Assembly: GCA_023014365.1 (NCBI GenBank)
Contig: JAEBUN010000009.1
Location: 868,001 to 932,000 of the forward strand
Reading direction: 5' to 3'
Source of the DNA: Lepiota brunneoincarnata
Taxonomy: Eukaryota > Basidiomycota > Agaricomycetes > Agaricales > Agaricaceae
DNA length: 64,000 nt
In this document: in pieces, positions 58,280-64,000 of the stretch
How positions within the stretch are numbered: position 1 is the stretch's first letter
How the letters are laid out: each line of letters opens with the position of its first letter
Position numbers and translations under genes: made by a program
The notes under the pieces: model-generated
The model's input: the letters and a program-made list of their open reading frames with translations, nothing else
What the model was told of the DNA's origin: nothing
Database searches by the model: none

Positions 58280-60704
58280 ATGGCCACAGTAGGGAAACGG
58301 CTATCTGGAGCTGAGGTTGCGAAACACAACGGTCGTGAGAGTTGTTGGATCATTGTTCATGGTATGACCCATTCTCCTACTAGTCCCAGCGAGCAACGGG
58401 TCCGAAACCTAATGGTGCTTCAGGAAATGTCTACGATGTTACGGACTTCCTTGACGGTACCCGGCTATTTGCACTATTTCATTAGACGTGCTGCTCATTG
58501 AAGGTGTCTAGATCACCCTGGTTAGCCGCTTTTGGATCCTGTAATCTACCTTGAGTTCTTACCACAATAGGTGGCAGCAGAATCATCTTGAAATATGCTG
58601 GAAAAGACGCTACGTAAGGTTCACTTCTGCTCTTGAGGGTGTGTTGATTATCCCCTAGTCAGGAATACGACCCCATTCATCCGCCGGATGCCATTACGAA
58701 CAACCTCCCTCCAGAGAAACAGTAGGCGCATCTCAGTTGCCCGAATCAACGCGCAAGGTATCTAAAGATACATACAGTCTAGGACCTGTAGACCCAGATA
58801 CTGTGGAGAAAGTCGAGGTCAAAGTTACCAATGAAGAGCTGGAGCGCCAACGCCGCATGGAGGCACGGCCCCCCCTTGACGAGATTCTGAACTTGCATGA
58901 CTTCGAGGTGTGTTGGCATTTCGCCAAGGAACCCTCCAATTTGACGCCATCCAGGCGATCGCAAGACTAGTGATGCCTGAAAAGGCGTGGGCATACTACT
59001 CCTCTGCTGCCGATGACGAAATTACCAACAGGGAGAATCATGCTGCCTACCACAGGCAAGTAATCTAGTTCGAGAAGACACTGCCTCACTCCGCAGGCTA
59101 ATACCTGTCTAGAATCTGGTTTCGCCCCCGGGTCCTTCGCAATGTCACAAAAGTGGACTGGTCAACCACTATCCTGGGCCATCGTTCGAGCATGCCCATT
59201 TATATTGTAAGAATCCTTGAACTAGCTCAACGTCAACACCTATAAACTACTGATTACTCAGACCGCCACGGCATTGGGGAAGTTGGGGCATCCTGACGGA
59301 GAACTGAACTTAACGAGAGCCGCGGCGAAGCATGGGGTGATCCAGATGGTAAAATGGTTTGTTTTGAAAGCATGCTAAATGACTTGACGAATGAACAGAT
59401 TCCAACTCTTGCCTCGTGTTCGTTTGATGAGATCGTGGATGCGGCCCAGCCAGACCAGGTCCAATTTTTTCAACTGTGAGCATACAAACCTCGTGGCTGT
59501 TCCGCCTTTCTCATGGGCGAACAGATACGTCAATAGAGACAGGAGCGTCACCAAACGGATTGTCCAACACGCAGAACAAAGAGGTATCAAGGGCCTTGTT
59601 CATTACTGTCGACGCACCTCAGTTAGGCCGCCGTGAGAAGGTGGGCACATAGTCCGCCAAACTCCACCCCCAATTATCCGACAAACTGTTTTCGGCTAGG
59701 ATATGCGTATGAAATTCGAAGCAGATGACCCGTCGGAGGTTAGCAAAGCTGGCTCTGAAGGTGTTGATCGTTCCCAGGGTGCTGCCCGAGCAATCAGCGT
59801 ATGTACAAGCTATATGGCGGGGATACAATGCACTAAAGGATGACAAGTCATTCATTGACCCAGGACTAGAATGGGCGGATATAGATTGGTTTAGGAGTAT
59901 TACTAAAAGTACCTCTCTCTTTTTTTTTTACCCGCCAACTAAATTAGCCCTTGACACACTTCGTCCAGTGCCCTTAATCCTCAAGGGAGTACAATGCTGG
60001 GAGGCACGTTACGAAACCAAGCTCCCGTTTTTATCGAGGCTGATTGTTGAACCGTAGGATGCCCTGCTTGCATATGATGCAGGGCTCACGGGTATTGTTC
60101 TTTCTAATCACGGGGGTCGTCAACTCGATTTTGCTCGATCGGGCATTGAGATCCTCGTGGAAGTGGTTGAAAAACTGGGCCAAAAGAGGGGGCTCAAGTT
60201 CCCAAATGACAAATTCCAATTATTCGTCGACGGTGGCGTTCGACGTGCGACAGATGTTCTCAAAGCGGTTGCTCTAGGCGCCACGGCCGGTAGGGACCTT
60301 TGGTTCCGCCTCAGACCCACTAATTCCTAACCTTGTTATCCAGTCGGTATTGGAAGGCCATTTCTATATGCGTTTTCTTCGTATGGCCTCGAAGGGGTGG
60401 ACAAGGCGTTGCAGATCCTCCATGTGAGAGCCGCCTTACTACTACTGATTTGTAAATCGATATATATTGTAGGACGAGTTTGAGATGAATCTGCGACTTT
60501 TGGGTGCACCCACTATCAGGAACATCGTTCCCGAGATGGTCGATGCTTCTAACATCGCGTCGCACGGCTCTGTTCCCCCTGGTGACAGGTTGTATGATAA
60601 CAATTGTATGTGTGCCGTTTACCCGCCAGTGGTTGTATGATTGACAATCCGCAGATGAGAGCATGCAGCATGCGCGTTTGCGGGAACTTAAAGGCAAACT
60701 CTAG
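58280..60704 (+). CDS. Flavocytochrome b2-type FMN-dependent alpha-hydroxyacid dehydrogenase 2
   Basis: Paralogue of the dehydrogenase at 50486, same architecture. The b5 domain starts MATVGKRLSGAEVAKHNGRE at 58280 and continues NVYDVTDFLD. A 9-nt exon (58512-58520) supplies Asp-His-Pro-Gly of the heme motif, and the next exon reads GGSRIILKYAGKDAT. A linker (IHPPDAITNNLPPEKH) leads to the FMN barrel: LNLHDFE, AWAYYSSAADDEIT, WFRPRVLRNVTKVDWSTTIL, TATALGKLGHPDGELN, FITVDAPQLGRREK, LILKGVQCWE joined to DALLAYDAGLTG by a GC-AG intron (60004-60057), VLSNHGGRQLDFARSG with the catalytic His, and LFVDGGVRRATDVLKAV. It ends ELKGKL, PTS1-like, before TAG 60702-60704. No mitochondrial leader; it lies 236 bp after lyase-type gene B on the same strand. 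Confidence 0.9.
58512..58520 (+). other. 9-nt micro-exon coding the heme-ligand core
   Basis: ATCACCCTG lies between an acceptor (GTGTCTAG) and a donor (GTTAGC). With the flanking G of the exon before and GT of the exon after it codes Asp-His-Pro-Gly-Gly, exactly the conserved heme-binding motif. Without it the b5 domain would lack its His ligand while staying in frame. Confidence 0.8.
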
Positions 60705-61099
60705 CTCAACGGACTATTCAATATGATTAGGTGAACAGGCCAGCTTTGAATTCCTAGTTTCCGTTGTCTACACCGCCTTAGGGCAAAGATCCAATCGAAT
60801 CCTGATACCTTTCTTTGTCAATTGCCTCTTTGGTTTGGAGAATCAAAATAGTCCCCTGGCCCTGCATGCGAAAAGAATAGACATATCAAGGTCGAGCAAA
60901 TATGTATATGATCCGCCTTCCCTGAACACGACAAATGTTGACGCTTAACTTGATAACCGGCTTGGCAGATGCTTTGGAATCAGTCATGGCCCAAGACAAA
61001 GACAAAGACAATCTATTTGATATTCAAGAAAATAATGTAATGCTCTAATGGTACAGATGTTTTGCAGCCCAGGGTAGTGAGAAAATATATGGAAATTGA
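60705..61099. other. Intergenic between convergent dehydrogenase 2 and lyase-type gene C
   Basis: About 395 bp between two 3' ends. It contains an A-rich GACAAAGACAAAGACAATC block near 60995-61014 and no gene. Confidence 0.5.
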
Positions 61100-62373
61100 T
61101 CATGATATAAGGATGTTTACACTTCCCTGAACGCAGGAGCCTCCCGCGCGAGCGTCAAACTCCACAACCTCATTGAGACCCATGACCTCGAAAAATGCCT
61201 TAGGATCCATGCCTTGGGCAGAGACAAAATCGGTGCCGGTCTTCTTGAGGGATTGCATGGCAGCACGCACAGCATGCATCATTACGACGCAGGAGACAAG
61301 GGAGAAAACTATCAACTCGTTAGCCAGTTTCCCTAGAATTCGGGGCCTACGGAGACTCACTGATGATCTTGGCACCCATTTCCTCGGCCTCCTTGTATGT
61401 GAAGGCAGGAGTAAGACCACCAGAGATGACATTAACAAGGACTGGCTTCGGGGCCAAGGCAGCGACGGTTTGCTTCAAGAGCTCGGAGGTCTTGACACCC
61501 TCGATGAAACACACATCAGCACCGGCGTCAGCCGCAATTTTGAGGCGATAGAGAGCTTCCTCCATTCCGAGAACCTGCGCGGAATCTGTTCTGCCAATGA
61601 TGACCTTGAGAATAATTATCAATCTTTCAAGTACTCCGAGGGTGTTCCAGCAAGGAAAAGCCTTACGAAGTCGGATCCTCCAGGGATGGCATCACGAGCA
61701 AGGACAGCGGCGCGGATGCGTCTCACGAATTCTTCACGAGATACGACCTGTTTGCCCATCAAGTGACCACAACGTTTTGTTTGGACTTGGTCCTCGATGT
61801 GGAGGCCGGCGACTCCGACCCTGGCATATTGAGTGACGGTGCGGGCAACGTTGATGGGCCCGCCAAAGCCAGTGTCCGCATCAGCGATGACAGGCATAGT
61901 AGGGTCGATACCGCAAACCATCTGAGCAGCCTGTAAACACGAAGTCAGATCCATTCATCTGGTTTGAAGAATGTGTTGACTTACTCCGACGAAGTCATTC
62001 ATAGTAGCAATAGCCAAGTCTGGTTGGCCAAGACGGGAAGCAGTAGTCGCTGCTCCGCTCTGGTACAAGCAGTTGAACCCAGCCTCAATAGCGCATCGAG
62101 CACTGATACCATCGCAGATACCGGGGGCAACCTAATGAAGAATTGAGTTTCTTGACGGTTTGCAGAGGCGCCATTAGGTAAACTCACAACTATGCCGGGT
62201 CTCGCAAGCATCTGCCTGAGGCGGGTGGCAGGATTGTGAGAAAGAGGACCCTCGAGGTAGTTCTTGGGGTCAAGGCGGGGGTTGCAGTAGACACCGTTGG
62301 TCATGAAGTCATTGGCTGCAGAGCCGGATGCCTGAACAGTGGTAGTGTTGGAGAAGAAGTCGAGGCCGGGCAT
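61100..62373 (-). CDS. Isocitrate lyase/PEP mutase superfamily enzyme C, with apparent C-terminal frameshift
   Basis: Third paralogue, minus strand. The ATG at 62373 gives MPGLDFFSNTTTVQASGSAA, then YCNPRLDPKNYLEGPLSHNP, MLARPGIVV, PGICDGISARCAIEAGFNC, VIADADTGFGGPINVARTV, HIEDQVQTKRCGHLMGKQVV, IIGRTDSAQVLGMEEALYRL, DVCFIEGVKTSELLKQTV, NVISGGLTPAFTYKEAEE and FFEVMGLNEVVEFDARAGGS. As written, the last codons read CVQGSVNILIS before a stop at 61100. Ignoring one base of the doublet 61136-61137 gives AFREV and TAA at 61117-61119, identical to the end of gene B. So the last eleven residues are probably an artefact of one extra base. A TATA box stands about 105 bp upstream. Shortest leader of the three paralogues. 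Confidence 0.9.
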
Positions 62374-64000
62374 GATCCTAAGGATTGAGAAGATTGAAAC
62401 GCTACGGGGGAGAGAGCTCGAACACTAGAGAAGAGGAGCGACTGCTGATGAGGTATTGCAGCATCTTGAGCCTCTTTTTATACCAAGACTGGACATCTGA
62501 ATTTGATACGATTGCAGTCGGAATCGGAGGACGTGCGGTCTTAGAGTAAGCAAATTTCAGGTGGTGAAACACCGAAAGGTGTGAAGGTAAGAAGCGGCTC
62601 AACCAGAGATCTGAAGATTGCCCAAACGGGTGGTCGTGAGTTCAAGCAGGCGGAGTACGTCTCCAACGAAGCTGCGATCCACACCAGAAATTTTCTCAGC
62701 GCCCCGAACTTTCAAAGCAGGAATAATTCGACTAGGAAGATACGGTGAGAAAGCGTCGATCGTGCTCACCTGTGAGAGAGAATATTAACAGTCTACGCGG
62801 CGCGTAGAATTCTAAAAAAGATGATCTCATTCCCTCGACCATGAAATCTGCGCTGCTGGTGAATGAATGCCAAGAAATTAAGAAGCCGAAGTCGACCCTG
62901 TCGCAAAAATAAGCAGATATCTGGCAATAATTTTGCGCGAGTTGCTCCGTGGGGAAGGGATCTCCGAAAGCGATACCATTGGGAGTAATCTTGACAGATA
63001 CGAGTGTAGCCGCTGCATTGCTTACGATGGGTCAAGAAGCAATTTAGCAGGCAATTCTGCGGAGCTAGAGCGGAAAACAGAGCTCATGCTCTCTCGCATG
63101 CCTGGCTTGGCAAGTCAACGGATGAGCGACTGGGTCCGTAATGGGACGCGCCAGATTGCGGGTATGCTCCTTCGAGAGTCAGAGCATAATTGTCGGATAT
63201 CAGAGCGAGTTCGACCATCGGCTTTGGGTAGGGGCAGTCCGAGAAAGTGGTACTAATTAGATCTTCAAGCACTGTGATCGATGTTTCATTCTTGGCCGCA
63301 TTTTTTCTGTCATCTAAATCGCATAAATGTGAGGCGATGAGACAAGTTATAGTCATCGCCGTACGATTCTGGAACGCCGAAAGTCCGCCGACAGACGTGT
63401 ATCAAGATGCCGAATGATACTCCGAGAGCATAGCGTCTATCACGATGTTTCCGAGATCGTCATAAGGGGATGCGATACACAAGACAGGCACTCACGACGC
63501 ACTGAGAGGGACCTGTAGCCAAGTGAAAGGGCGACTCTACCCGGTTATCAATTGCAGAGCGCGCCAAAAGATACATGTATTCAAAACCCAGGTTCGCCGT
63601 GGGCATCAAGGGTGTGGGTTCATTGGTCAAATTGGCAGAAAGCCAAGATATTGATAGGCATGGGTATGAGATCATATCCGGTAACGAGTCAGGGGAACTA
63701 GTGTTATCAGCGGAAGAATCAGAGCCGGGTCCCAGCCTGGTAGCAATCGGCCAGCCTTTTTCGTTGATGAGGCCATTCTAGTCCACCTGATAGGTAATTG
63801 CAATCGTCAACGGCAGCGCAGGAACCTTTCGTAGGCATATTATTCGCCGTTGGGTCCAGGAGTGCCATCCGATTGGTTTCCTACTTGAACATAGATAGGC
63901 GCAATCGTGAGAGATAGGAAATGCTCGTCCAGACTCCACACTCCTTGTAGGATCTATCAACGGGGAGCGGGACTTCTAAATCCGCACCAACCCGCGCCTC
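62374..64000. other. End of window, no supported gene
   Basis: About 1.6 kb. Apart from the promoter of gene C there are a plus-strand frame at 62933-63256 (107 codons) and one at 63575-63781 (RFAVGIKGVGSLVKLAESQD), plus overlapping minus-strand frames. None resembles a known family and no exon chain could be built. A gene may enter from beyond 64000. Confidence 0.4.
62475..62483 (-). promoter_or_regulatory. TATA box of lyase-type gene C
   Basis: Minus strand reads GTATAAAAA within TTGGTATAAAAAGAGG, 102-110 bp before the ATG at 62373. Good match to the consensus. Confidence 0.5.

Noticed and set aside
1..64000. CRISPR arrays, tRNA, rRNA or complete transposable elements
   Set aside because: No regularly spaced repeats, no clover-leaf I could recognise, and no transposase or reverse-transcriptase motif seen. 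A dedicated tRNA or repeat scan could still find something.

Overview
The window is fungal nuclear DNA, most probably from a basidiomycete of the Agaricomycetes. Almost every recognisable gene is cut by many short introns (about 45-70 nt, GT-AG). Protein-coding families include eIF4G, Tim22, Ppm1, a Trk potassium transporter and several diverged F-box proteins of the kind expanded in mushroom-forming and Rhizoctonia-like fungi. The species cannot be proved from the sequence alone; a Rhizoctonia-like genome is my guess. No rRNA, tRNA, CRISPR array or complete transposon was recognised.

Layout. (1) 1-9.9 kb: three tandem minus-strand paralogues of the allantoate/nicotinate-type (Dal5/Tna1-like) major facilitator family. 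(2) 10-15 kb: a weak hypothetical gene, then NMN adenylyltransferase (NMA1, minus) and a family X DNA polymerase with BRCT domain (POL4-like, plus), diverging from a 140-bp shared promoter. (3) 15-20 kb: small hypothetical genes and a GPI-anchored cupredoxin-like secreted protein. (4) 20-27 kb: TIM22 (minus) and three head-to-tail F-box-type genes. (5) 27-37.6 kb: eIF4G, a TRK potassium transporter and a hypothetical gene. (6) 37.9-48 kb: PPM1, a RecB-like-nuclease/SF1-helicase fusion, a fourth F-box gene and a disordered protein gene. (7) 50.5-62.4 kb: a metabolic cluster of two flavocytochrome b2-type alpha-hydroxyacid dehydrogenases interleaved with three paralogues of the isocitrate lyase/PEP mutase superfamily. 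The last 1.6 kb holds no gene I can support.

How the genes work together. Most neighbours are unrelated housekeeping genes. The exception is 50.5-62.4 kb, where two enzyme families recur as 2+3 copies. From family knowledge a reasonable reading is a peroxisomal or cytosolic C2/C4 acid module (glyoxylate, lactate, oxaloacetate, oxalate): the dehydrogenases begin directly with the cytochrome b5 domain, have no mitochondrial leader and end in PTS1-like tripeptides. This is inference.

Unusual sequence features are three GC-AG introns (two in one transporter, one in a dehydrogenase), a 9-nt micro-exon coding the heme-binding His-Pro-Gly core, a 21-nt micro-exon in POL4, and three apparent one-base insertions in coding homopolymer doublets. 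The last could be real lesions or assembly errors.
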